Assembly (NCBI RefSeq): GCF_023015805.1
Contig: NZ_JALKBA010000014.1
Coordinates: 28,476 to 92,475 of the forward strand
From: Cellulophaga sp. F20128
GTDB taxonomy: Bacteria > Bacteroidota > Bacteroidia > Flavobacteriales > Flavobacteriaceae
Direction of reading: 5' to 3'
DNA: 64,000 nucleotides
This document shows positions 45,775 through 54,781 of this stretch, piece by piece. The notes below the pieces were generated by a model, which worked only from the letters and a program-made list of their open reading frames with translations, had not been told where the DNA came from and searched no databases. The position numbers and the translations under genes are program-made. The number at the start of each line of letters is the position of its first letter. Position 1 is the first letter of the stretch.

Positions 45775-46644
45775 ATGGCTAAAGAAGGGAAAAAAAGGAA
45801 AGAAATTAAACGTAAACTTTTAAATAAGTATCGCTTAGTTATCTTAAACGAAGATACTTTTGAAGAAAAAATTTCCTTTAAACTCAGTCGGTTGAATGTT
45901 TTTGTCACAGGCTGGTTACTAACCTTTGTGCTGATTACCTTAACTATTATACTAATTGCATTTACACCCATTCGAGAATACATTCCCGGCTATTCCTCTA
46001 CAAAACTTAAAAAACAGGCAACCGACCTAACCTATAAAACAGACTCTTTGGTGAATGTATTAAATTATACCAATAGGTATTTAGAAAATATTCGGATGGT
46101 TTTAAGTGGAGATATTGCCAACAATGAGATGAATAGGGATTCCTTATTTGAACAAGTTAAAATAGACCCATCTACTGTAGATCTGAGCCCTATAAAAGAA
46201 GATTTAAACCTACGAGCACAAGTTGCCTTGGAGGATAAATACAATTTGTTTGGTAAGGTGAGTTCTGAATCGGCCTTGGTTTTGTTTTCTCCCGTAAGTG
46301 GTACAATTTCTCAAGAGTATGATAAAGAAAACAGACATTTTGCCGTAGATGTAGTGGCTCCCAAAGACAGCCCAATAAAGGCGGTAGCCATAGGAACAGT
46401 AATATTTGCAGAATGGACAACCGAAACGGGTTATGTCATCATAATAGAGCACAAAGACAATTTATTGTCCGTATACAAGCACAATAGTGCACTACACAAA
46501 GCACAAGGTGATATTGTAAAAGCTGGAGAGGTAATTGCAACTATAGGCAATACCGGGGAGCTAACTACTGGCCCACATCTTCATTTTGAACTTTGGAGTA
46601 ATGGAGGTTCTGTGAATCCAACAGATTATATAGATTTTAAATAA
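45775..46644 (+). CDS. M23-family (LytM) peptidoglycan endopeptidase, membrane-anchored
   Basis: 289 residues from ATG 45775 (MAKEGKKRKEIKRKLLNKYRL). The cytoplasmic basic tail precedes one membrane helix at about 46-66 (WLLTFVLITLTIILIAFT). A short coiled coil follows, then the M23 domain at about 180-285: HFAVDVVAPKDSPIKAVAIGTVIFA carries the first His/Asp zinc ligands and TGPHLHFELW the HxH ligand. Such enzymes cleave peptide cross-links or activate amidases. Both zinc motifs are intact, so it may be an active enzyme. The GH3-family gene follows 5 nt behind, indicating an operon. Confidence 0.92.
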   Translation: MAKEGKKRKEIKRKLLNKYRLVILNEDTFEEKISFKLSRLNVFVTGWLLTFVLITLTIILIAFTPIREYIPGYSSTKLKKQATDLTYKTDSLVNVLNYTNRYLENIRMVLSGDIANNEMNRDSLFEQVKIDPSTVDLSPIKEDLNLRAQVALEDKYNLFGKVSSESALVLFSPVSGTISQEYDKENRHFAVDVVAPKDSPIKAVAIGTVIFAEWTTETGYVIIIEHKDNLLSVYKHNSALHKAQGDIVKAGEVIATIGNTGELTTGPHLHFELWSNGGSVNPTDYIDFK

Positions 46645-46649
46645 AACAT

Positions 46650-48149
46650 ATGTCTTTAAAATCAGTTGCCGCCAAAATATTCGCAAGAAACATTGTTAGA
46701 AAGAATAACAAATGGATTTTAAACCCCATTGAGACGCAAGAGCGTGTTTTTTCCGAATTAATAGCCAAGGGGCGTTCCACTCAATTTGGGAAAGATCATA
46801 ATTTTAGTGCCATAAAAACGCATTCAGATTTCACAAAAAATATTCCGGTACGAGACTATGAGGCTTTAAAAACCTATGTAGAACGGGTGGTACAAGGAGA
46901 GAAAAACATATTATGGCCTGGAAAGCCCATCTATTTTGCTAAAACATCGGGTACTACTTCTGGGGCTAAATATATTCCCATAACCAAAGAATCTATTAAA
47001 TACCAAATAGAAGCCTCTAGAGATGCCATTTTAAATTATATCCATGAGACGGGAGAGACTAGTTTTGTAGATGGAAAAATGATTTTTTTACAAGGCAGTC
47101 CAATCTTAGAAGAAAAAAACGGAATAAAACTGGGCAGACTGTCCGGTATATCGGCGCATTACGTTCCTAAATACTTGCAAAAAAACAGGCTGCCTAGCTG
47201 GGAAACCAACTGTATTGAGGATTGGGAAACCAAAGTAAACGCCATTGTTGAAGAGACCAAGAATAAAAATATGAGCGTTATTGCGGGCATACCTTCTTGG
47301 GTACAAATGTATTTTGAAAAGTTACAATCGGTTAGCGGTAAAAAGGTGGGTGATTTGTTTCAAAATTTTCAACTGTTTATATATGGGGGTGTTAATTATG
47401 AGCCATATAGAGCCAAATTTGAAAATTTAATAGGTCGTAAGGTAGACAGTATTGAACTTTTTCCGGCGAGTGAAGGGTTTTTTGCCTATCAGAATTCGCA
47501 ACAGGATAAAGGAATGTTGTTGTTGTTAAATTCAGGTATTTTTTATGAATTTATAAAGGCGGATGATTTCTATGAAACCAATGCAGATCGCATCACTATA
47601 AAGGATGTGGAACTCCGTGTAAATTATGTGATGATTATTTCTACAAATGCAGGATTGTGGGGATACAATCTTGGAGATACCATTCAGTTTATTTCTTTAA
47701 ACCCCTTTAAAATAATAGTTTCAGGTAGAATTAAACATTTTATTTCTGCTTTTGGGGAACACGTTATTGCCAAAGAGGTAGAAGAGGCCATGCAAACTGC
47801 CATGACGGCAACGGATGCTCGAATAAATGAGTTTACCGTAGCACCACAAACGGCACCTGAAGGAAACGAATTGCCCTATCATGAGTGGTTTGTTGAATTT
47901 GAAAAGGAGCCGAATAGTATGGAAAAATTTATTGCAGAATTGGATCAAAGCCTACAAAAGCAAAACAGTTATTATTTGGATTTAATTGATGGGAAAATTC
48001 TTCAAACCTTAAGAATTACAAGAATTCAAAAGAATGGTTTTAAAGATTATATGATTAGTATTGGCAAGTTTGGGGGTCAGAATAAGGTACAGCGCCTTTC
48101 TAACGATCGTAAACTGGCGGACGGATTGCAAGATTTTAAGATAAACTAA
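46650..48149 (+). CDS. GH3-family acyl-acid-amido synthetase-like protein
   Basis: 499 residues. It belongs to the GH3 / auxin-responsive-promoter family of adenylate-forming enzymes. Markers are FAKTSGTTSGAKYIPITKESI at about 96-115 (phosphate-binding S/T/G-rich loop), ELFPASEGFFAYQNSQ near 271-286 and NLGDTIQFISLNPFKIIVSGRIKHFISAFGEHVIAKEVEEAM near 340-380. Plant members conjugate amino acids to plant hormones; the bacterial substrate is unknown. It lies directly behind the M23 peptidase gene. Confidence 0.9.
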   Translation: MSLKSVAAKIFARNIVRKNNKWILNPIETQERVFSELIAKGRSTQFGKDHNFSAIKTHSDFTKNIPVRDYEALKTYVERVVQGEKNILWPGKPIYFAKTSGTTSGAKYIPITKESIKYQIEASRDAILNYIHETGETSFVDGKMIFLQGSPILEEKNGIKLGRLSGISAHYVPKYLQKNRLPSWETNCIEDWETKVNAIVEETKNKNMSVIAGIPSWVQMYFEKLQSVSGKKVGDLFQNFQLFIYGGVNYEPYRAKFENLIGRKVDSIELFPASEGFFAYQNSQQDKGMLLLLNSGIFYEFIKADDFYETNADRITIKDVELRVNYVMIISTNAGLWGYNLGDTIQFISLNPFKIIVSGRIKHFISAFGEHVIAKEVEEAMQTAMTATDARINEFTVAPQTAPEGNELPYHEWFVEFEKEPNSMEKFIAELDQSLQKQNSYYLDLIDGKILQTLRITRIQKNGFKDYMISIGKFGGQNKVQRLSNDRKLADGLQDFKIN

Positions 48150-48206
48150 TACATTACCTACCCTAAGTAGTAAAGTGTTAAATTTACGTAGCTTTGTAGA
48201 TCAATT

Positions 48207-49892
48207 ATGAATGAAACAACAAATACAACAAGGGCTCAAGAGTCAACTAATGCCATAGAGCGTTTGTATATAACAATGCGTCATTTATTTAACCGTGGTT
48301 TTTATAAACCTATGGGGGTTTCAGGAGAAACTTTGCGCAATGCCTTATTGCAACTACGGCCAGAAATATACGGGTCCGTAGCAGAAGAAAAATCAGAATT
48401 AAACGGTCTAACTTATGTTTTGGAGCGTTTACCCGAAGGTATAGAACAGTGTAGATATATCAATTTAACTTCCGATGAAGGGTATAAAGAATCCCATTTT
48501 AAAGCAATAGTTCCTGCCAAAAGGCGGCGTGATTGTTATCGGATAGATGTAGATCAAATGAATATTGTAATTACCAGGGGCAGATCTGATATCTATGATA
48601 TTTTAACACACCTTACCTTTCTTTTTATTGAATCTGAAAAAATCAGTAAAAGGGTGTTAATTGAAGACACTAAGCGAACGATAAGAGATTGGAGTAAGCT
48701 GGAAACTGCTTTGGATAAAAAAGATCTTACGCAATCTGAATTAGAGATTGCATTAACCTATACTGCCAATATTTTAGGACGGTCTTTTGTTGAGGTAAAG
48801 CAAATGCATCATAATTTTTCTACGGTAGACAATCCAGAACGGTTTTTACGTACTATTTATTGGATGGGTAAACTTGCCATTGAGGAAGAAACCACAGGTG
48901 AGAAAAGAACCATCACATTTAGTCCGGTTTTAAGAGAACGCTTGGGGCATCACATTCATGGAGACCGCTGGGCTTTAACCATAAAGGAAACCTTGGAATC
49001 GCACGGCATCTTGCATAGGCCGCTACATATCATTAGTGCCAATATGCATAGCGTTATGAATTCTTTGTTTGCCAGGAAAGCATTGCAAAAGGAATACCCT
49101 GAACACGATACTGATTTGGCTGTTTACGAAGACTTAAGTAAGGAGGGAAATGGCAAGTTAAGAGAAAAGGTTATTGCCTATGCAAAAAAGAATGGTATGC
49201 TTTCCATAAAAGATACCTCAGGTACAAACATCGATGTTCAAATATTTGATACGGCTAAGCTGGGCAGCAATGCCTGCTGTTATGATTTGCCAGAAGGCAT
49301 ACAAAATGAGAAAAAACCTATTATCTTTGTAATGGATTACGCTTTTGGGGAGCAGGCCTATGAAACTATAGACGAGCTTTTAAAGCCCTATGAGAAAGGT
49401 GCAACCAAGGAATTTTTAAATGTGGAGTCGGTTTCCATCATGGGGAAGGCTGGTATTTTAGATGGTGGTAAGGGAGATATAATGATTCCTACAGCCCATA
49501 TTTTTGAAGGGACCGCAGACAATTATCCATTTGAGAATGAATTTTCTGCCAAAGATTATGAAGGGAATGGCTTACGAGTTTTAGAAGGAACAATGGTTAC
49601 GGTTTTAGGGACCTCCTTACAAAACAAAGATATTTTGCAATTTTTTAAAGATTCTACCTGGAGCGTTATTGGATTGGAAATGGAAGGCGTGCATTATCAA
49701 AAAGCAATACAAGCAGCGGCTAAGATTCGGAAAAGCATAAAGAAAGATGTAAAAGTTAGGTATGCCTACTATGCCTCTGATAACCCCTTGGAAACAGGAA
49801 GTACGCTGGCATCGGGAGGTTTAGGAACAACAGGGGTAAAACCAACCTATTTGATCACTAATAAAATAGTAACACAAATATTTAATTCGTAA
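48207..49892 (+). CDS. DUF6909-like conserved protein with nucleoside-phosphorylase-like C-terminus
   Basis: 561 residues, soluble, no signal peptide. The N-terminal half is conserved in Bacteroidota (AIERLYITMRHLFNRGFYKPMGVSGETLRNALLQLRPEIYGSV) and has no known activity. The C-terminal third (PIIFVMDYAFGEQAYETIDELL, ESVSIMGKAGILDGGKGDIMIP, STWSVIGLEMEGVHYQKAIQ) has the pattern of the phosphorylase superfamily, whose active site uses an EMEG motif; by analogy it may handle a nucleoside or nucleotide. I recall the family as DUF6909. It ends 2 nt before the Wzz-like gene, so it may be co-transcribed with the polysaccharide cluster. Confidence 0.75.
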   Translation: MNETTNTTRAQESTNAIERLYITMRHLFNRGFYKPMGVSGETLRNALLQLRPEIYGSVAEEKSELNGLTYVLERLPEGIEQCRYINLTSDEGYKESHFKAIVPAKRRRDCYRIDVDQMNIVITRGRSDIYDILTHLTFLFIESEKISKRVLIEDTKRTIRDWSKLETALDKKDLTQSELEIALTYTANILGRSFVEVKQMHHNFSTVDNPERFLRTIYWMGKLAIEEETTGEKRTITFSPVLRERLGHHIHGDRWALTIKETLESHGILHRPLHIISANMHSVMNSLFARKALQKEYPEHDTDLAVYEDLSKEGNGKLREKVIAYAKKNGMLSIKDTSGTNIDVQIFDTAKLGSNACCYDLPEGIQNEKKPIIFVMDYAFGEQAYETIDELLKPYEKGATKEFLNVESVSIMGKAGILDGGKGDIMIPTAHIFEGTADNYPFENEFSAKDYEGNGLRVLEGTMVTVLGTSLQNKDILQFFKDSTWSVIGLEMEGVHYQKAIQAAAKIRKSIKKDVKVRYAYYASDNPLETGSTLASGGLGTTGVKPTYLITNKIVTQIFNS

Positions 49893-49894
49893 TA

Positions 49895-50938
49895 ATGAGT
49901 GAGAAACAACCACAACAGCCTTCTGAGGAAATAGACTTAGGACAGTTATTTCAGCTAATCGGCAATGCTTTTAAAAAGTTTTTTAACTTTATTGGAAGCA
50001 TTTTTAAAGGAATCTTTCATACAATAATGTTGTTTTTGCTTTTTATTCAGAAGCATTTTATCAAGTTTGTTATTGCCGGCGTTGTAGGTATAGGGCTGGG
50101 GGTTTATTTGGATATGCACAATGACCAAAAGTATGTTTCGAGTATGGTGGTAGAACCCAACTTTAATAGTGTGCAGCAATTGTACAACAATATTGATTTT
50201 TACAATGAATTGGCCAAAGCTCAAGATTCCACTGCATTGGCAAGTGCGTTAAAAATAACATCAAAGGAAGCGGCAAGTATTAAAAAGTTTGAAATTGAGT
50301 CCTATTCTGATGAAAACCAGAAAATAAAATTATTCGATCAGTTTGTTCGAGAATTGGATAGTACTACCATTAAAAATCTCGATTTTGAAGCCTATTTAAA
50401 AAATTTCAATACGTTTGATGCCCGTTTTCACAAAATTAATTTAATAAGTACCAACAGTACTGTGGCTAAAAAGGCACAACCAGCGATAGTTAAATCTATA
50501 GCAAGTAATGACTATTTTAAGGGGCAAAAGGCAACCAACGATACCAACATCAAGTTACAAGAAGAGATTTATACCCAACAACTGGAAGAAATAGTATCCT
50601 TACAGGCACTATATAAGGATGTAATGACTAAAGAGGCTGCCAAAGAGATGCAAGGCACCAATATTAACCTTGCCGATAATGGTGGGGGACAACACAAAGA
50701 ATTAGATTTATTAAAAGAACGGGATTTATTAAAGGATAAAATAGTGACCTTGAATGAAGAAAAGGCAAATAAATCAACCATATTGAATGTGATTTCTGAT
50801 TTTCCATCAAGAGGCGTGGAATTGGGTGGTATTGTAAATCAGTACAAATTTTTACTACCTATACTTTTACTAGCGTTATTGCTATCATTATTATTATTAT
50901 TGGAGCTTAACAAAGTGTTGAAAAATTATAATAAATAA
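49895..50938 (+). CDS. Wzz-like polysaccharide chain-length determinant protein
   Basis: 347 residues. A long N-terminal hydrophobic region (about 35-90, FFNFIGSIFKGIFHTIMLFLLFIQKHFIKFVIAGVVGIGLG) and a C-terminal membrane helix (about 318-340, FLLPILLLALLLSLLLLLELN) flank a periplasmic helical domain with coiled-coil character. Two-helix topology at the start of a polysaccharide operon fits a Wzz-type regulator, though no kinase domain is fused. It precedes rfbB by 2 nt. Sequence-level homology is weak by eye, so context carries much of the call. Confidence 0.75.
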   Translation: MSEKQPQQPSEEIDLGQLFQLIGNAFKKFFNFIGSIFKGIFHTIMLFLLFIQKHFIKFVIAGVVGIGLGVYLDMHNDQKYVSSMVVEPNFNSVQQLYNNIDFYNELAKAQDSTALASALKITSKEAASIKKFEIESYSDENQKIKLFDQFVRELDSTTIKNLDFEAYLKNFNTFDARFHKINLISTNSTVAKKAQPAIVKSIASNDYFKGQKATNDTNIKLQEEIYTQQLEEIVSLQALYKDVMTKEAAKEMQGTNINLADNGGGQHKELDLLKERDLLKDKIVTLNEEKANKSTILNVISDFPSRGVELGGIVNQYKFLLPILLLALLLSLLLLLELNKVLKNYNK

Positions 50939-50940
50939 TT

Positions 50941-51975
50941 ATGAAAATTTTAATAACTGGAGGAGCAGGTTTTATTGGGTCGCATTTAGTAAGACTCTTT
51001 GTAGAAAAATACCCGAATTATCATATCTATAATTTAGATGCATTGACCTATGCGGGAAACCTTGAGAATTTAAAGGATATTGAAAATAAACCCAATTATT
51101 CTTTTATTAAAGCAGATATAACAGACGAAAACGTTTTAGACTCGCTTTTTGATAAACATAAGTTTGAAGGAGTTATTCATTTAGCCGCTGAATCTCATGT
51201 GGATAGATCTATTGAAGATCCACTGGCATTTGTTAAAACAAATGTTATTGGCACTGTGAATCTTTTAAATGCTTTTAAAAAGTGTTGGAAGGATGACTTT
51301 GAACACAAACGCTTTTATCATGTTAGCACAGACGAAGTGTATGGTTCCTTAGGGCAAACGGGTTTGTTTACCGAAACTACGTCTTATGATCCTAATTCTC
51401 CTTATTCCGCCTCTAAGGCAAGTTCAGATCACTTTGTAAGGGCGTATGGAGAAACCTATAATATGCCTTATGTAATTACCAATTGTTCTAATAATTATGG
51501 GCAAAATCAATTTCCAGAGAAGTTAATTCCCCTATTTATAAATAATATTCTACATAACAAGCCACTACCCGTTTATGGCGATGGGAATTATACGAGAGAT
51601 TGGTTGTATGTAAAAGATCATGCCGTAGCAATAGATTTAGTTTTTCATAAAGGGGAAAATGCAGAAACCTACAATATTGGAGGCTTTAACGAATGGAAAA
51701 ATATTGCCTTAGTCAGGTTGTTATGCCAACAAATGGATGTTGCATTAGGAAGGGAAAAAGGTACTTCAGAACAATTAATTACCTATGTGAAAGATCGCCC
51801 AGGACATGATTTACGCTATGCTATCGATGCATCAAAAATTAAGAAGGATTTGGGTTGGGAGCCTTCAGTAACCTTTGAAGAAGGTTTGGAAAAAACAATA
51901 GATTGGTATTTAAAAAATGAAGAATGGTTAGCAAACATTGCTTCAGGGTCTTATAGAAAAAATTCTATGATGTAA
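50941..51975 (+). CDS. rfbB: dTDP-glucose 4,6-dehydratase
   Basis: 344 residues. Second step of dTDP-L-rhamnose synthesis: dTDP-glucose to dTDP-4-keto-6-deoxyglucose with NAD. The Rossmann motif is GGAGFIGSHLVRLF at 7-20; HLAAESHVDRSIEDP, the STDEVYGSLG motif, catalytic YSASKASSDHFVRAYGETY and GDGNYTRDWLYVKDH are all present. It starts 2 nt after the Wzz-like gene. Continuous synthesis with rfbA, rfbC and rfbD is expected, although a pseudogene separates it from rfbA. Confidence 0.97.
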   Translation: MKILITGGAGFIGSHLVRLFVEKYPNYHIYNLDALTYAGNLENLKDIENKPNYSFIKADITDENVLDSLFDKHKFEGVIHLAAESHVDRSIEDPLAFVKTNVIGTVNLLNAFKKCWKDDFEHKRFYHVSTDEVYGSLGQTGLFTETTSYDPNSPYSASKASSDHFVRAYGETYNMPYVITNCSNNYGQNQFPEKLIPLFINNILHNKPLPVYGDGNYTRDWLYVKDHAVAIDLVFHKGENAETYNIGGFNEWKNIALVRLLCQQMDVALGREKGTSEQLITYVKDRPGHDLRYAIDASKIKKDLGWEPSVTFEEGLEKTIDWYLKNEEWLANIASGSYRKNSMM

Positions 51976-52097
51976 AATGTAACATATGGTAGTTATGCTG
52001 TTAGGCTGTGATGTTGTTATGAGGAGATAATCATATCAACAGTTTAAAAGATAGTTTTGAAATAATATTGAGGTTATAGGATATAACATAAACAACT

Positions 52098-52457
52098 ATG
52101 CCAGAAATAAAATCACATAAAGACTTAAATGCTTGGAAGGAAGCAATGAGTTTGGTGATTGTAGTTTATAAGTTGACCAAGGACTTCCCAATAGAAGAAC
52201 GATTTGGATTAACAAGTCAAATGAGAAGAGCAAGTATTTCTATCCCTTAAAACATCGCAGAAGGCGCAGGGAGAAAAGGAGAAAAGGAATTTACCCGATT
52301 TTTGTATATAGCATTGGGCTCATTGGCAGAATTAGAGACGCAATTGGAGCTTGCTGAACGATTAGAATATGTTAGTGAAGTAAACAATATATTTGAAAAG
52401 ATGATTTATATTAGGAGGATGCTATCAAAGCTAATAAAAAGCATAGCGATTAATTAG
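52098..52457 (+). pseudogene. Four-helix-bundle (S23/IVS) protein gene broken by an in-frame stop
   Basis: ATG 52098 begins MPEIKSHKDLNAWKEAMSLV and continues through SQMRRASISIP, then TAA at 52248. The frame resumes directly with NIAEGAGRKGEKEFTRFLYI and ends at TAG 52457 (119 codons). Intact members read SIPSNIAEG, so one TCA-to-TAA change (Ser to stop) explains the break. Everything else, including spacing and the C-terminal helices, is preserved, so inactivation is likely recent. These four-helix proteins are often found in flavobacterial intergenic spaces and rRNA intervening sequences. No function is established here. Confidence 0.88.
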
Positions 52458-52500
52458 ATAACAACGTAACCGTATATTTTTAACACCATAACAGAAAATA

Positions 52501-53370
52501 ATGAAAGGTATAATTCTAGCAGGAGGTTCAGGCACACGTTTACATCCACTTACCTTAAGTGTAAGTAAGCAATTAATGCCTATTTATGATAAACCAATGA
52601 TTTATTATCCCTTGTCTACATTAATGTATGCAGGAATTCAAGAAATTTTAATCATTTCGACCCCAAAAGACTTACCTTTATTTAAGGACTTATTAGGAGA
52701 TGGCACCAAATATGGATGCAACTTCCAATATGCGGTTCAAGAAGCGCCTAATGGTTTGGCAGAAGCTTTTATTATTGGAGAAGAGTTTATAGGTAACGAT
52801 AAAGTGGCCTTAATTCTTGGTGATAATATTTTTTATGGTTCTGGTTTGGCAAAATTACTACAGTCCAACAACGACCCAGATGGCGGAATTATTTATGCCT
52901 ATAGAGTGCATGATCCAGAGCGCTATGGGGTGGTGGAATTTAATGAAGAAGGGAAAGCCATAAGCATTGAAGAAAAGCCATTGGAACCAAAATCCAATTA
53001 TGCGGTGCCGGGCATTTATTTTTACGATAACGATGTTGTTGAAATTGCGAAAAGCATTCCACCTAGTCATAGAGGGGAGCTAGAAATTACAGATGTCAAC
53101 AGAGTGTATTTAGAACGAAATAAGTTGAGTGTGAGTATTTTAGATAGAGGTACGGCTTGGTTGGATACAGGCACCTTTGCTTCTTTAATGCAAGCCTCTC
53201 AATTCGTAGAGGTCATAGAAGAGCGACAAGGGTTAAAAATTGGGGCAATTGAAGGTGCAGCTTACGAAATGGGATATATTAATAGGAGTCAATTTATTGC
53301 CTTAGCGGAACCCTTGTTAAAAAGCGGGTACGGAAAAAATCTTTTAGGAATACTGAATAGAAATCAATGA
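52501..53370 (+). CDS. rfbA: Glucose-1-phosphate thymidylyltransferase
   Basis: 289 residues, full length. First step of dTDP-L-rhamnose synthesis: glucose-1-phosphate + dTTP to dTDP-glucose. Diagnostic motifs are [37 protein letters not shown] at 3-39 and [10 protein letters not shown] near 104-113. The EEKP motif ([32 protein letters not shown]) and [17 protein letters not shown] follow. Its stop overlaps the rfbC start by 4 nt (ATGA), so translation is coupled. Confidence 0.97.
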   Translation: MKGIILAGGSGTRLHPLTLSVSKQLMPIYDKPMIYYPLSTLMYAGIQEILIISTPKDLPLFKDLLGDGTKYGCNFQYAVQEAPNGLAEAFIIGEEFIGNDKVALILGDNIFYGSGLAKLLQSNNDPDGGIIYAYRVHDPERYGVVEFNEEGKAISIEEKPLEPKSNYAVPGIYFYDNDVVEIAKSIPPSHRGELEITDVNRVYLERNKLSVSILDRGTAWLDTGTFASLMQASQFVEVIEERQGLKIGAIEGAAYEMGYINRSQFIALAEPLLKSGYGKNLLGILNRNQ

Positions 53371-53912
53371 AAATTACCAAAACAAACCTAGAAGGTTGTG
53401 TTGTTTTAGAGCCAACACTATTTAATGATGACCGCGGCTATTTTTTTGAAAGCTTTAATGCTGATCGGTTTAACAAAGCAATAGGTCAAAATATAAACTT
53501 TGTACAAGACAATCAGTCGTTTTCATATAGAGGCGTTGTAAGGGCGCTACACTATCAATTAGGTGATAATGCACAAGCAAAACTTGTTCGCGTGTTGAGT
53601 GGGGTAGTCTTGGATGTAGCGGTTGATTTAAGACAAGATTCTAAAACTTTTGGCGAACATTTCTCAATAGAGTTGTCAGTAGAAAACAAAAAACAATTGT
53701 TTATACCTAGAGGTTTTGCACATGGATTTGCCGTCTTAAGTGATACCGCAGAATTTTTTTATAAGTGCGATAATTATTATAACAAGCAAGCAGAAGGGGG
53801 TATCATCTATAATGATGAAACCTTGAATATTGATTGGAAACTTTCTAAAAAAGAAATTAAAGTTTCAGAAAAAGATTTAGAATTACCAATATTAAAAAAT
53901 GCAAAACTTTAA
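53367..53912 (+). CDS. rfbC: dTDP-4-dehydrorhamnose 3,5-epimerase
   Basis: 181 residues. Converts dTDP-4-keto-6-deoxyglucose to dTDP-4-keto-L-rhamnose. Cupin-fold motifs are [15 protein letters not shown] at 21-35, [18 protein letters not shown] near 47-64 (catalytic His), [16 protein letters not shown] and [15 protein letters not shown], with Tyr-rich Y-KCDNYYNK after it. It overlaps rfbA by 4 nt and rfbD begins directly after its stop, a tight translational unit. Confidence 0.96.
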   Translation: MKITKTNLEGCVVLEPTLFNDDRGYFFESFNADRFNKAIGQNINFVQDNQSFSYRGVVRALHYQLGDNAQAKLVRVLSGVVLDVAVDLRQDSKTFGEHFSIELSVENKKQLFIPRGFAHGFAVLSDTAEFFYKCDNYYNKQAEGGIIYNDETLNIDWKLSKKEIKVSEKDLELPILKNAKL

Positions 53913-54770
53913 ATGTCTAATAAAATTTTAAAAATATTAGTTACAGGGGCTAATGGGCAGTTGGGAAAATGCATCCAAGATGTAGCTAAAAGTTATCCGC
54001 AGTTCAATTTTCATTTCAAAACGTCTAAAGACTTAAATATATCTGAAAAGGAACAATTAGGCGCTTTATTTGACCAAGAAAAATATGATTTTTGTGTAAA
54101 TTGTGCTGCCTATACCGCAGTCGATAAAGCCGAGACAGAAAAGGATAAGGCTTATTTGGTAAATGCTGAAGCTGTAAGATATTTAGCGGAGGTTTGTAAA
54201 GAACAAAATTGTGTTTTAATACATATTTCTACTGATTTTGTTTTTGATGGCAATAAAACAACACCATATACGGAAGAAGATATTCCAAATCCGATAAACG
54301 TTTACGGCGCGTCTAAATTAAAAGGAGAGCAATATATTCACGAAATTTTAGAAAAGTATTTTATTTTTAGAACCTCTTGGGTGTATTCTGAATATGGAAA
54401 CAATTTTGTTAAGACAATGCTGCATCTTGGAAAAGAAAGAGAAGTATTAAGTGTTGTAAATGATCAAATTGGGTCTCCTACCTATGCTGGAGATTTAGCC
54501 AAGTTAGTTTTAGGAATTATTGAAGTTAATTCCAATAAATATGGATTATATCATTATAGTAATGAAGGGAAAATAAGTTGGTATGAATTCGCAACTGAAA
54601 TTTTTAAACAAAAGGGGTTAAAAACTAAAGTCAATCCTATTGCAACAGAAGAATATCCAACACCCGCTAGAAGACCTCTTTATAGCGTGTTAGATAATTC
54701 TAAAATTAAAGAAAGATTTAAATTGGAGGAACTTACATTATCCAAAATAATTAGCAATTTAAACATATAA
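53913..54770 (+). CDS. rfbD: dTDP-4-dehydrorhamnose reductase
   Basis: 285 residues. Last step of dTDP-L-rhamnose synthesis, reducing the 4-keto group with NAD(P)H. Rossmann motif is LVTGANGQLGKCIQ at 9-22; CVNCAAYTAVDKAETEKDKA and STDFVFDGNKTTPYTEEDIPNPINVYGASKLKGEQ carry the SDR catalytic Tyr-x3-Lys (YGASK). ATG follows the rfbC stop with no gap. After it begins the strain-specific glycan block. Confidence 0.96.
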   Translation: MSNKILKILVTGANGQLGKCIQDVAKSYPQFNFHFKTSKDLNISEKEQLGALFDQEKYDFCVNCAAYTAVDKAETEKDKAYLVNAEAVRYLAEVCKEQNCVLIHISTDFVFDGNKTTPYTEEDIPNPINVYGASKLKGEQYIHEILEKYFIFRTSWVYSEYGNNFVKTMLHLGKEREVLSVVNDQIGSPTYAGDLAKLVLGIIEVNSNKYGLYHYSNEGKISWYEFATEIFKQKGLKTKVNPIATEEYPTPARRPLYSVLDNSKIKERFKLEELTLSKIISNLNI

Positions 54771-54781
54771 GTAACTGTTTT

